Shown: in pieces, positions 17,554-25,732 of the stretch
How positions within the stretch are numbered: the first letter of the stretch is position 1
Layout of the letters: the number at the start of each line of letters is the position of its first letter
Origin: Anaerobiospirillum sp. NML120448
GTDB taxonomy: Bacteria > Pseudomonadota > Gammaproteobacteria > Enterobacterales > Succinivibrionaceae
DNA length: 47,712 nucleotides
Assembly (NCBI RefSeq): GCF_023050945.1
Contig: NZ_JALKIM010000025.1
Location: 1-47,712 of the forward strand
Direction: 5' to 3'
Notes under the pieces: model-generated
What the model saw: the letters and a program-made list of their open reading frames with translations, nothing else
The model's database searches: none
What the model was told of the DNA's origin: nothing
Position numbers and translations under genes: made by a program

Positions 17554-19302
17554 ATGTCGACAATTCCTTTTTTAACGTTGACAATCTCCATTGCCGCCAT
17601 ATTAGGAATTTTGCTTGGTGAAGTCCGCTATCGTGGTATCGGCTTGGGTATTGGTGGTGTCCTCTTCTCAGGTATTTTAGTCGGTCACTTCTTCCACGAG
17701 TGGTTTGGTTTAACCGTTCGTACCGCTGAAGGTTTGACCAGCGCTGGTGAAATTTTAACCTACGTTCAAGAGTTCGGTCTGATTCTGTTCGTATATGCTA
17801 TCGGCGTTCAGGTAGGCCCTTCGTTCTTTGCCTCGTTACGCTCCATGGGCGCAAAGCTCATTGGTTGGGTAGTCATTATCATTGTAATGGGCTGTTCTGT
17901 AGCATTATGCCTCCACTTCATTGGTATCGTTAAGATTGATGCCATGGTTGGTATGTACTCTGGCGCTATTACTAATACCCCATCCTTAGGTGCTGCTAAC
18001 CAAATGATCTTAGACATGCAAAATGTTTTAGGTCAGCAAGGTATTGATGCTAAGGCTCAGGGCTTTGATGAGTTTATCGTACCATCAGCTTACGCTATGG
18101 CTTATCCATTTGGCGTATGTGGTATCTTACTCACCATGATCTTAATCCGTATCATTTTCCGCGTTAATATCGAGGAAGAGGGTCGTAAGTATCTTGAGTC
18201 TAAGAGCGCAGGCCAAGGCAAATTTATTACCACTAACGTAACTGTATTATCAAAAGAATTTATTGGTAAGCCTTTATCTGCCATTCCTGGTGTACTTGAG
18301 GAGACCTTTGTTTGCTCTCGTATCAAGCGTGATCATGAGCTCATCGTTCCTCACAATAACACTGTCTTACAAGAGAACGATATTCTTCACTTAGTAGGTC
18401 CAAAGGATAAGATTGATCCAGTTATTACTACTGTTGGTAAGGTAGTAGAGAGCATTTTCTCCACTACTACTCGCGGTACTAACATTGTGGTACAACGTAT
18501 TGTAGTTACTAACAATGCTGTAATTGGTAAGGAATTTGGTACTTTACATTTAGAAGAGCGTTTTGACGTAGTAGCTTCTCGTTTATATCGTGCTGGTGTG
18601 CAATTTATTCCATCCCATGATATGAAGTTACAATTTGGTGACTCTGTAAACGTAATTGGTACCAAGGAGCACATTGCTTCTGCCGCTAAGGTTTTAGGTA
18701 ACTCTAATGCTGCTTTACACAAAGTTGCTATGTTACCAATCTTTATTGGTTTAGTACTTGGTATTTTATTAGGTAGCATCCCAATTCCAGTATCTGGCGT
18801 TCCAGCTCCTCTTAAGCTTGGTATCGCTGGCGGCCCATTAGTAATGGCCATTTTATTATCACGTTTTGGTGAGAGCTTAACTTTCAAACGTATTCGTTGG
18901 TTCATGCCAGCAGCTGGTTTATCAGCTTTACGTGAAATCGGCATTACCTTGTTCTTATCCATCGTAGGTGTTTGTGCTGGTGCTAATGGCTTCTGGGCAA
19001 CCTTAACCCAAGGCCCTGGTGTAACCTGGATGTTATGTGGTGCTTTAGTAACCTTTATCCCAATCTTTGTAGTTGGTATCTTAGCTTACAAGATTTCTAA
19101 GGTTAACTACCTCGTACTTTGCGGTATGATCGCTGGCTCCATGACTGATCCTCCAGCATTAGCCTTTGCTAACGGTTTACACTCTAACCCAGAGGCTTCC
19201 TCTTTAGGTTATGCCACTGTATATCCAGTAACAATGTTCTTACGTATTCTTTCACCTCAAGTAATGATCATTATTGCTGTACTTTGTTCTGGTTTAGGTT
19301 AA
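17554..19302 (+). CDS. yidE: AspT/YidE-family membrane transporter with two RCK_C (TrkA-C) domains
   Basis: A 582-residue membrane protein that aligns along its whole length with E. coli YidE (553 residues). Two membrane blocks flank a soluble centre. Block one holds VRYRGIGLGIGGVLFSG, QEFGLILFVYAIGVQVGP and YSGAITNTPSLGAANQ. The centre (about residues 215-385) contains two RCK_C regulatory domains. Block two holds PIFIGLVLGILLGSIPIP, SALREIGITLFLSIVG and CGMIAGSMTDPPALAFAN. The AspT family includes an aspartate/alanine antiporter and a corynebacterial succinate exporter. In a succinate-forming host, dicarboxylate export is an attractive but untested role. It stands alone, with its own long leader and terminator. 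Confidence 0.9.
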   Translation: MSTIPFLTLTISIAAILGILLGEVRYRGIGLGIGGVLFSGILVGHFFHEWFGLTVRTAEGLTSAGEILTYVQEFGLILFVYAIGVQVGPSFFASLRSMGAKLIGWVVIIIVMGCSVALCLHFIGIVKIDAMVGMYSGAITNTPSLGAANQMILDMQNVLGQQGIDAKAQGFDEFIVPSAYAMAYPFGVCGILLTMILIRIIFRVNIEEEGRKYLESKSAGQGKFITTNVTVLSKEFIGKPLSAIPGVLEETFVCSRIKRDHELIVPHNNTVLQENDILHLVGPKDKIDPVITTVGKVVESIFSTTTRGTNIVVQRIVVTNNAVIGKEFGTLHLEERFDVVASRLYRAGVQFIPSHDMKLQFGDSVNVIGTKEHIASAAKVLGNSNAALHKVAMLPIFIGLVLGILLGSIPIPVSGVPAPLKLGIAGGPLVMAILLSRFGESLTFKRIRWFMPAAGLSALREIGITLFLSIVGVCAGANGFWATLTQGPGVTWMLCGALVTFIPIFVVGILAYKISKVNYLVLCGMIAGSMTDPPALAFANGLHSNPEASSLGYATVYPVTMFLRILSPQVMIIIAVLCSGLG

Positions 19303-19343
19303 ACCATAGGCAATCTAAGTTAATCTAGATTGTTCTAACAACT

Positions 19344-19383
19344 AAAAAGGTCGCTCCTTACAAAAAAGAGAGCGACCTTTTTA
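19344..19383 (+). terminator. strong terminator after the yidE-type gene
   Basis: AAAAAGGTCGCTC and GAGCGACCTTTTT form a long stem with an A-rich loop, followed by Ts. The A-rich left flank could make it work from both sides. Confidence 0.9.
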
Positions 19384-20203
19384 GTTTCTAAAGCCCAATC
19401 TTTTGCCCTCCGCCCTCCGCCATCTGCCTTCAACCCTCAGCTCTACGTCATTCCACATCTTGATAGCTAACTAATGTATCCACTCTCTGAGCCGAGCGAT
19501 CTCTAGCGCACTTTCAGCGCCCTGCACCCTGGCACTGCACTCTTGCCCTGCACACTGCGGGTTACGTTTGAGCATTGCGCTCTACACTTTCTACAATCTC
19601 TGTATACACTCTCTGCGCATACACAGCCTAAACATTTAAAGCTCAGCTTTTAAAGCCTCAAAGCAATGCCTAATGTACTCTTGCCTGGTATGCTCTTATT
19701 GCTAATCTTTAATCCATACAAAAGCCCAGTAGCAAAGCTCAAGACAAAAATCATCAGAGCACTGTGCTTACTGCAAGTAGCAAGAACCATCACACAAGCT
19801 CTTAAATGTGCTTCTATTCTTTTTTTGGGGAAGGCTTAGTAATTTAGCCATGCTTGGCATATGAGGTTAGGGCTTACTAAGCTTGCAAAGCGCCCGCTCC
19901 TGCTTACTTGCTTGCATCTGCAAATGACATGCGTCTAAAAGCACCATGTTAATTAAGGTCTGATTAATAGGCTTTAATGTGTTGAGTGAGGTGCTGCTTT
20001 AAGATTTCTTTGTGATAAAGGAGCTTTTAGATAAGTGTATTTATCTTTATCAATGCTATTTTGGTGGTTAAATGAGTAAATTAACCAAAAGTCAAAAAGG
20101 ATAGCTGTACTTAGGTACAATTAGGGCAGTTTTATCTATGCAGCTTTAGTTTTTACATAGTTAGCGTTTTGATTTTGGGCATTTGCATAAGCAAGGAACA
20201 ACC
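19384..20203. other. 820-base gap without a gene
   Basis: The first half (19390-19620) is unusually C-rich on the plus strand, with repeated CCCTCCG and CCCTGCAC words. The second half (19850-20200) is AT-rich and probably holds the promoter of the TRIC-type gene, including a GTACTTAGGTAC inverted repeat near 20107-20118. No open frame with credible composition or RNA gene was seen on either strand. Confidence 0.5.
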
Positions 20204-21034
20204 ATGTTTTTAACCATTCTATACATCATTGGTATTACCGCTGAAGGTGTGACAGGAGCTTTAGCTGCAGGCAAGCGTAATATGGATCTCTTTGGTGTAA
20301 TGTTTATTGCTTGTGCAACAGCTATTGGTGGTGGCTCGGTAAGAGATATGCTCTTTGGTCACTATCCTTTAACCTGGGTAAAGCATCCTGAGTATTTGCT
20401 TATAGTCTGTGTAGCAGCATTAATTACTACCAGAAGACCTCATTTCTTTGGTCGTTTAGAGCGTACTTTCTTAGTATTAGATGCTTTAGGTTTAGCTGTC
20501 TTTAGTGTCATTGGTGCCAAGATAGGAATGGACTATCATCCTAGTGGCATGATTGCTTTAATTGGTGCTGTAGTTACTGGTGTGTTTGGAGGAATTTTAC
20601 GTGATATTTTTTCCGCCCGTATTCCCCTAGTTTTCCAAAAAGAACTTTATGCCAGCATTGCTTTATTAACAGGCATGATGTTTGTCGGTTTAGACTTTGT
20701 TGATAAGCACTTTTTTGCTATCGACCAAAATCTCAATATTATTATTTGTCTCATAGTAGGCTTTATTACTCGTCTCTTAGCTATTCGTTATCACTTAGGT
20801 TTACCTGTATTTACCTATAAGCCAAATGAAAATAAAAAAGAGGACAATACCAATGCCAATGCTAATGAGGCCAATATTAACCAAGCCGAAGTAACTAGCG
20901 AAACTCTTACCAACCAAATACAAGATAGTTTAGTTCCTAAAAGTTCCTTAAGCCTTATTCATAGAAGACATGCCCTGAGAGCGGCTCATCAAGCTGAGCG
21001 CTTAATTAAAATAAGAATGAGGAAAAAGCTTTAA
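20204..21034 (+). CDS. TRIC/UPF0126-family membrane channel (YadS/YicG type)
   Basis: A 276-residue inner-membrane protein with about seven hydrophobic segments arranged as two homologous UPF0126 units. Each unit carries the family signature: AIGGGSVRDMLFG near residue 45 and GVFGGILRDIFSARIP near residue 130. Members form trimeric cation channels related to animal TRIC; some bacterial members are linked to amino-acid movement. The last 70 residues are a hydrophilic Asn/Glu-rich tail that usual members lack. I chose the ATG at 20204 because AAGGAA lies just before it and the first helix begins there. No functional partner is nearby. Confidence 0.85.
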   Translation: MFLTILYIIGITAEGVTGALAAGKRNMDLFGVMFIACATAIGGGSVRDMLFGHYPLTWVKHPEYLLIVCVAALITTRRPHFFGRLERTFLVLDALGLAVFSVIGAKIGMDYHPSGMIALIGAVVTGVFGGILRDIFSARIPLVFQKELYASIALLTGMMFVGLDFVDKHFFAIDQNLNIIICLIVGFITRLLAIRYHLGLPVFTYKPNENKKEDNTNANANEANINQAEVTSETLTNQIQDSLVPKSSLSLIHRRHALRAAHQAERLIKIRMRKKL

Positions 21035-21722
21035 ACCTCAAACGTCTGACCACCACCAAGTGGCAAGCCTAGGGGAGTTGGTAAGAGCACTATCTACTAG
21101 CTAAAGAGCTAAAGCTCTTGCACCTTACTATAGGCCCAAGCCATAGCAAGGTGCAAAACTCAAAGGGCAGGCCGTGCCATAGATAGGCACGGCCTTACCC
21201 ATTGGCAAGCTTACAGGGCCTTAATGCCAAATAAAAAAGTTTTGCTCTTAAAAATACTTTGTACTGGTTCACACGACATCTTGTTGTTAATACCAGCACG
21301 GCACCTATGCTTTAGTTACAGAGGCTGTAACAGCTAAAAAGCCATGCTGCATTAGCAAAAGTCACATCAGTTTCTACACTTCCATATAAAGCATCCCCAC
21401 ATCTCCAGCTAATTCCAATTAAACAGCTACTATTAACCCTAAGGCTGGTACTCTAAAGTTTAAATAAGGATAAGTCCTTAGCAGGGCTATAGCTACCACT
21501 GCTTCTACTATTGCTATTGCTATTACTAAGGCCAAAGCCAAGGCCAAGGTCAAAGCCAAGGCTATGGCATTGGCTATGGCATTGGCTATGGCTATGGCTA
21601 TGGCCATAGCCAGGTAATGACTGTTGCGGTAGGGGAATATTTGGCGTTTACAATATGAACCTAATTTTTGATAGGCATAATAGGCCATAATAGTTCCAAA
21701 GATTTTTATATATGGGTTTTTG
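21035..21722. other. 690-base gap with hairpins and repeats, no gene
   Basis: Two clear hairpins lie here: TTGCACCTT/AAGGTGCAA (21118-21126, 21148-21156) and GGCCGTGCC/GGCACGGCC (21170-21178, 21186-21194). Neither has a T run. A tandem GGCTAT/GGCCAA repeat block follows at 21530-21612. No credible coding frame was found. Confidence 0.55.
21530..21612. repeat. tandem hexamer block, GGCCAA then GGCTAT units
   Basis: The block begins with AAGGCCAAAGCC-type units and becomes GGCTATGGCATT (twice), then several GGCTAT units, and ends GGCCATAGCC. The period is 6 or 12 bases. Such a tract could change length by slippage. It is about 110 bases before the start of the next gene. Confidence 0.8.
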
Positions 21723-22811
21723 ATGAATATGATTGAGCTAAAACCGATTAATGTAGGTATTGGCGGGCCTTTATCCGCATTGCTCACTGGATTGACAGGT
21801 GTTAGCAAGAGCTTGCCATGGTGGGCAGTATGTCCTTTATATTTTGTCCTAGCAGCCCCTTTAATTTTATTATGTCCTGTACTACTACCTTTATGGCTAT
21901 TAAAGACTATTGCTGATAGTAAAGTTGATGAGCAAAGTTACCATGAGCTCTCAGTTAAAGAGCAATGGGAGGACTTACAAGTAAATCAAACTGTTATCAG
22001 CAAGCTCAGTCAAGAAAAAGAGAGTGAGGCTAAGCAAAATAATCAGTCTGATGATATTGAGGGTATAGGCAATAAGGATGTTAATTTAGCTAAGGTTAGA
22101 AGCGCTCTGTTAGATGAGCAAGTAGCCCAAGAAAAGCTTAGAGGCAAGCTTAGTTTTCATCTAGTAAGCATTGCTTTAGCCAAGCTTAGTATGGCTGATT
22201 TTATTAAACATAGCTATGTGACGCTAATAGTAAGCACCTTAGTTTATTACTGCGGTTTAGTGCTATCTTTTGTCATGTCATCCTCTTTAATAGAGGAGGC
22301 TATGGCTCGCTATTTATCTCTAGCATCAGAGCGTAAAGTGTTACAAATTGCTACTCAAGAGCAATTAGAGTATGCCAATAGTGTGGTTAATATTATTTCG
22401 TGGGCGGGCGTATTTGTAGTATTGATGATCATAAGCTCTTTTGCGGTAGTGATTGTAAAAGCTATTAAATTTGCTCTTAGTGAGAGTGAGAGTCAAAAGG
22501 CTCAAATTAATGGCTCTTTGTTTTCTTTAGTGGTTAAAACCATCTTAGTAAACTTACCTGGCATGGGTGTATTAGTGGCTATGCTTTATGCCTGCTTTAT
22601 TAATTTAGAGCGCTATTATAGCCATTTGCGTATGATTGCTATGGAAGCTATGGTTTTAGGACAAGAGTATTTTGATCCTACTTGGCTCTTTTTAGGATTA
22701 CGTTGTTATCTTATTTATGCTTTTGCATTAGCCTTAGCCATTGTACTGTTGATGTCATGGTCTATTGTGCCTATCACTCATAAAAGGGCTAATAACAAAC
22801 TAAAAGCCTAG
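21723..22811 (+). CDS. multi-pass membrane protein of unknown function
   Basis: A 362-residue protein not recognised as any known family. A hydrophobic segment lies at about residues 32-62 (WWAVCPLYFVLAAPLILLC). A charged region of about 100 residues follows (EKESEAKQNNQSDD). Then come four more hydrophobic segments near 165-185, 215-240, 265-290 and 325-350. The layout suggests one early membrane helix, a soluble loop and a four-helix bundle. The ATG at 21723 has only a weak GGG site upstream; ATG 21729 is an alternative. Repeat clusters flank it on both sides, so it seems to be transcribed alone. Confidence 0.65.
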   Translation: MNMIELKPINVGIGGPLSALLTGLTGVSKSLPWWAVCPLYFVLAAPLILLCPVLLPLWLLKTIADSKVDEQSYHELSVKEQWEDLQVNQTVISKLSQEKESEAKQNNQSDDIEGIGNKDVNLAKVRSALLDEQVAQEKLRGKLSFHLVSIALAKLSMADFIKHSYVTLIVSTLVYYCGLVLSFVMSSSLIEEAMARYLSLASERKVLQIATQEQLEYANSVVNIISWAGVFVVLMIISSFAVVIVKAIKFALSESESQKAQINGSLFSLVVKTILVNLPGMGVLVAMLYACFINLERYYSHLRMIAMEAMVLGQEYFDPTWLFLGLRCYLIYAFALALAIVLLMSWSIVPITHKRANNKLKA

Positions 22812-22860
22812 GAGACTTCTCTGGCAGCTCAATTATAGATCTCCACCTAGCAAGGCATCC

Positions 22861-22943
22861 AAGCTCATGGCTATGGCTATAGCTATGGCCATAGCCATAG
22901 CCAAGCCCTTGGCCAGCCCTTAGCTGGCCAGAGCTATGGCCTT
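22861..22943. repeat. GGCTATGGCC / GGCCATAGCC repeat cluster
   Basis: Tandem ATGGCTATGGCTATAGCTATGG is followed by its mirror (CCATAGCCATAGCC), then by GGCCAGCC and CTGGCCAG. The two halves pair into a long hairpin. The same words occur at 21560-21612. Confidence 0.75.
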
Positions 22944-23171
22944 TTGCTAACTTCAATCTTATTAAGGCACAAGGTTTTTGGGGGTATGGGATTGGTAGGT
23001 GGCTGAGGCTTATGCCCTAAGGCGTGATATTGCTTATTAGGTAAGAGGTAAACTTTTAGCAATTGGTATTTGTTGGTACTTTGCTTAAAATATCAAGATA
23101 AGAAAGGTGGGGCGCTTGGTTGTTAAAGCGCTGCTTTATTTTGTTTTTATTTGTCCTATAGTCGGTGCAAT

Positions 23172-23666
23172 ATGTACATTAAAGATACTTTATTACCGCT
23201 ACTAAATTCTTATAGCATTAATTACCAGCTCTATGCTCATGAGGCTATTGCTCATGGCGATATTGAGATAGAGCTGCCTGATATGAAAGGTACTATGCTC
23301 AAGAATTTAGTTCTGACTAATAAGCGCAAAGATCTGTATCTTTTTACCTTGCCTTTAGACTTCCGTGCCAATTTAAAAGGATTGAGTGATGCTTTAGGAG
23401 TGCCTCGTTTTAGCTTTGCCTCTGTTAGTGATCTAGCTTATATGGGTATTCCTCCAGGACATGTCAGCCCATTTTGTTTGCTCAACGACCCTAACTTACA
23501 AGTTCAATATGTTCAGCCTATTGAGTTGGATAATTTTGATTTGGTTAACTGTCATCCTTTGGATAATCATTTTTCTGTTGATATTAAGCGTAGTGATTTA
23601 GAGGATTTAGTTAAGAAATCAGGCCATAATATTACTAAAGTTAGCGGCGCTGTTTTTGCTAATTAA
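23172..23666 (+). CDS. YbaK/ProX-type aminoacyl-tRNA editing protein
   Basis: A 164-residue cytoplasmic protein of the YbaK/INS family, closest to the ProX (ProXp-ala) type. These free-standing domains hydrolyse mischarged tRNA such as Ala-tRNAPro. The family core is clear: MKGTMLKNLVLTNKRKDLYLF with the conserved Lys, DFRANLKGLSDALGVPRFSFAS, and the GxxxP motif in GHVSPFCLLND. I chose the ATG at 23172; an upstream in-frame TTG at 23151 lacks better signals, and neither has a strong ribosome site. The next gene follows 30 bases later, so the two may be co-transcribed. Confidence 0.85.
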   Translation: MYIKDTLLPLLNSYSINYQLYAHEAIAHGDIEIELPDMKGTMLKNLVLTNKRKDLYLFTLPLDFRANLKGLSDALGVPRFSFASVSDLAYMGIPPGHVSPFCLLNDPNLQVQYVQPIELDNFDLVNCHPLDNHFSVDIKRSDLEDLVKKSGHNITKVSGAVFAN

Positions 23667-23696
23667 TATTTCACTAACAACGAATTATTTTTTCTC

Positions 23697-24287
23697 ATGA
23701 GTGTACCAGCTACTTTAAAAGGCAAGGACTGTCCTGACTCTTCTTATGAGGATCGGATCTATGGTTTTGAGCCTTATATACCTGATGGTTGCCATATTTT
23801 AATTTTAGGCTCTATGCCATCGGTTAAAAGCTTAGAGCAGGGCTTTTATTACGCTAATAAGCAAAATCGTATGTTTAAGCTTATTGCCTGTTATTACGCT
23901 CGCTCTTTGGGCTTAAAAGAGGGTGAGTTGGTATTAAGCTCCATAGAGCAAAGAAAAGCTGCCTTAAGTGCACTTGGTATTGGCATGTGGGATGTGGTTG
24001 ATAGCTGCGAGCGTAAAGGCTCCTTAGATAGCAATATCAAAAACGCCCATTATGCTGATATTATCTCGTTAATAAAAAAATACCCAACTATTAAGCACGT
24101 ACTAACTTGCGGTAATTTTGCTAGTAAGCATTTTGCTATTTCTACTTTAAAAGATAGTCGCTATCTTAATGGGGAGGTTAGTTTTAATCATTATGCTCTC
24201 CCTTCAACCTCTGCTGCTAATACTATTAAGTTTGCTCTATTAAAAGAGCGCTATGATGAGGTTTTATTAAAGCTTTTGCCATATTAA
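23697..24287 (+). CDS. DNA-deoxyinosine glycosylase (uracil-DNA glycosylase superfamily)
   Basis: A 196-residue protein of the UDG superfamily, hypoxanthine-DNA glycosylase branch. It should remove deaminated adenine (hypoxanthine) from DNA as the first step of base-excision repair. Motif 1 is LILGSMPSVKSLEQGFYYAN, followed by KQNRMFKLI. Motif 2 near the C-terminus is LPSTSAAN. The MWDVVDSCERKGSLDSNI block is typical of this branch. The length is normal. It lies 30 bases after the YbaK-type gene and 31 before the secreted-protein gene. No strong ribosome site precedes the ATG. Confidence 0.85.
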   Translation: MSVPATLKGKDCPDSSYEDRIYGFEPYIPDGCHILILGSMPSVKSLEQGFYYANKQNRMFKLIACYYARSLGLKEGELVLSSIEQRKAALSALGIGMWDVVDSCERKGSLDSNIKNAHYADIISLIKKYPTIKHVLTCGNFASKHFAISTLKDSRYLNGEVSFNHYALPSTSAANTIKFALLKERYDEVLLKLLPY

Positions 24288-24318
24288 AGCTAAAGATAGT
24301 TCAAGAGGGATCTATTTT

Positions 24319-25329
24319 ATGAAAAGCCAAGTTTTATCTTATATCTTAAGTGGTCTTAGCATTTTACTAATAGGTTGGATGCCCGCTAATGCTTTGGCTA
24401 ATGAGCAAAATGCTAGCGCTATGATTTCAGGAGCGGCAGTGAGCAATGATTTAAAAGGCGGTAAGGAATTAGTAATTGAGCGTTCTTTTACTATTTCTTA
24501 TATCAAAGTTCCTAAACGTTGTGAGACTGATGCTTTTAAGAGTACTTGCACCCGCTTAGTAAATTACTATGCCCGTCGCTTTGAGCGTGAGATGGTAAGT
24601 AACATTAGCGTGGAGTACAGTCAGGAAAATCCTTTTGAACAAGATATTTTTGATGTAGATAAACAAAAGGAAAAGGCCGTCCAGCATGTCCAAATTAACT
24701 TGTACTCTAAGCCAGGAGAGCCCTTAGTTAGCCTTTTTAGTATTTTTAAACAAAAAAACGTTAACTCTCCAGAGCAGTTATTAGTAGAGACCATGAATTT
24801 TGATGAAAATACAGGTCGCATTATTCGTTTTAATGAGCTTTTTGAAAACCCGCAATTAGCAGCCATGTTGTGCGCTCGTGCTATTGAGGAGAAATATACT
24901 TCTTTTAAATCGCCTTTATTACCTGTAGTAGTAAGTGCCACTGAGCTTAATCCGTCCAACTTTATTATTACTGCTCGTGGCTTGCGCTTTTTCTTTGCCC
25001 CTGGACTAGTTAAGCCAAACAATAATATTGCCCAGAGCATATTTATTACTCTAGACATGCTTAAAAGTGCTAAGCCTAAGGATGAGTGGTGGTCAGGTAA
25101 ATTACAGCCAATTACTGAGGCGGAAAAGAAAGCCTTAGCTAACTCTACTTTAAAAGATGTCATTGATTTAGATAGTGATTTTGCTGTTAGCGATAGTATT
25201 AACTCTTTAGACAACAAACAAATTGCTAATCAATCAGCCGCCAGCATTGGCGATAACTCTATAGAAGATCCAGCGGTCAAAGGCAAAAGCGAAACTATAG
25301 TTAAAAACAATCAACAGAAAAAACCTTAG
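24319..25329 (+). CDS. secreted protein with DUF3298/RsiV-like domain
   Basis: A 336-residue protein with an N-terminal signal peptide (SYILSGLSILLIGWMPANALA), so it is exported to the periplasm or outer envelope. The body resembles DUF4163 followed by DUF3298: EKAVQHVQINLYSKPG, MNFDENTGRIIRFNELF, and NFIITARGLRFFFAPGLVKP. The latter is the typical DUF3298 end strand. Related domains occur in RsiV, a lysozyme-binding anti-sigma factor, but no sigma-factor gene is nearby and no such role can be claimed. The last 70 residues are polar and look disordered. AGAGGG before the ATG is a fair ribosome site. Confidence 0.7.
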   Translation: MKSQVLSYILSGLSILLIGWMPANALANEQNASAMISGAAVSNDLKGGKELVIERSFTISYIKVPKRCETDAFKSTCTRLVNYYARRFEREMVSNISVEYSQENPFEQDIFDVDKQKEKAVQHVQINLYSKPGEPLVSLFSIFKQKNVNSPEQLLVETMNFDENTGRIIRFNELFENPQLAAMLCARAIEEKYTSFKSPLLPVVVSATELNPSNFIITARGLRFFFAPGLVKPNNNIAQSIFITLDMLKSAKPKDEWWSGKLQPITEAEKKALANSTLKDVIDLDSDFAVSDSINSLDNKQIANQSAASIGDNSIEDPAVKGKSETIVKNNQQKKP

Positions 25330-25732
25330 CTAAAAAATTAAAATTTTGACATAGAGCTACAAGAAAAAAATGATAATTTTTGCTAACATGTTGTTTGGTG
25401 TGTGAGTGCTAACTGGTCTTATTAAACGCTATGAGCAATAGTATGTGTGTTGAAGTTTTGCTTTAGCTGTAAGGTCATGTATTAGTATCATGCAAGATAA
25501 TTCGATTTACAGTTTAGGGTAGCTAAATGAGCATGTGGGTCCAGTGGTGGGACTTGGTGTGCCGAATATTTTCGCATGACATGCTATCGATCTGTGTGGC
25601 TTTAACAGTCACTTAGAGTTAACTCGTATTGTCAACAATCTATTATCTTACTTATAAGGTTAGCATGTGCTTGTCTTTTAACTGTAAGAGTGTGTAAGGT
25701 TTTTTTCTAATTGATTCTTAAGGAGTATCCAA
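25330..25732 (+). promoter_or_regulatory. leader region of the beta-galactosidase gene
   Basis: About 400 bases without a gene. The stretch 25580-25660 has GTTAAC palindrome-like words (AGAGTTAACTC, TTGTCAAC). A good AAGGAG ribosome site lies before the lacZ ATG. No CRP or LacI-type site like those near ytfQ was recognised. Confidence 0.4.

Noticed and set aside
18387-18962. Minus-strand open frame of about 191 codons inside the yidE-type gene
   Set aside because: It is opposite a gene conserved along its whole length with E. coli YidE; the composition (Lys/Pro/Thr-rich) is a reading-frame shadow.
21419-21808. Minus-strand open frame of about 129 codons made of Ala-Ile/Ala-Leu alternations
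   Set aside because: It is the translation of the GGCTAT/GGCCAA tandem repeat, overlaps the start of a real membrane-protein gene and has no ribosome site.
21530-22943. Repeat clusters considered as a CRISPR array
   Set aside because: There are no constant repeats with unique spacers, the period is 6 or 12 bases, and no cas genes are present.
24621-25217. Minus-strand open frame of about 198 codons inside the DUF3298-like gene
   Set aside because: Shadow of a signal-peptide-bearing gene on the plus strand; no ribosome site or family resemblance.
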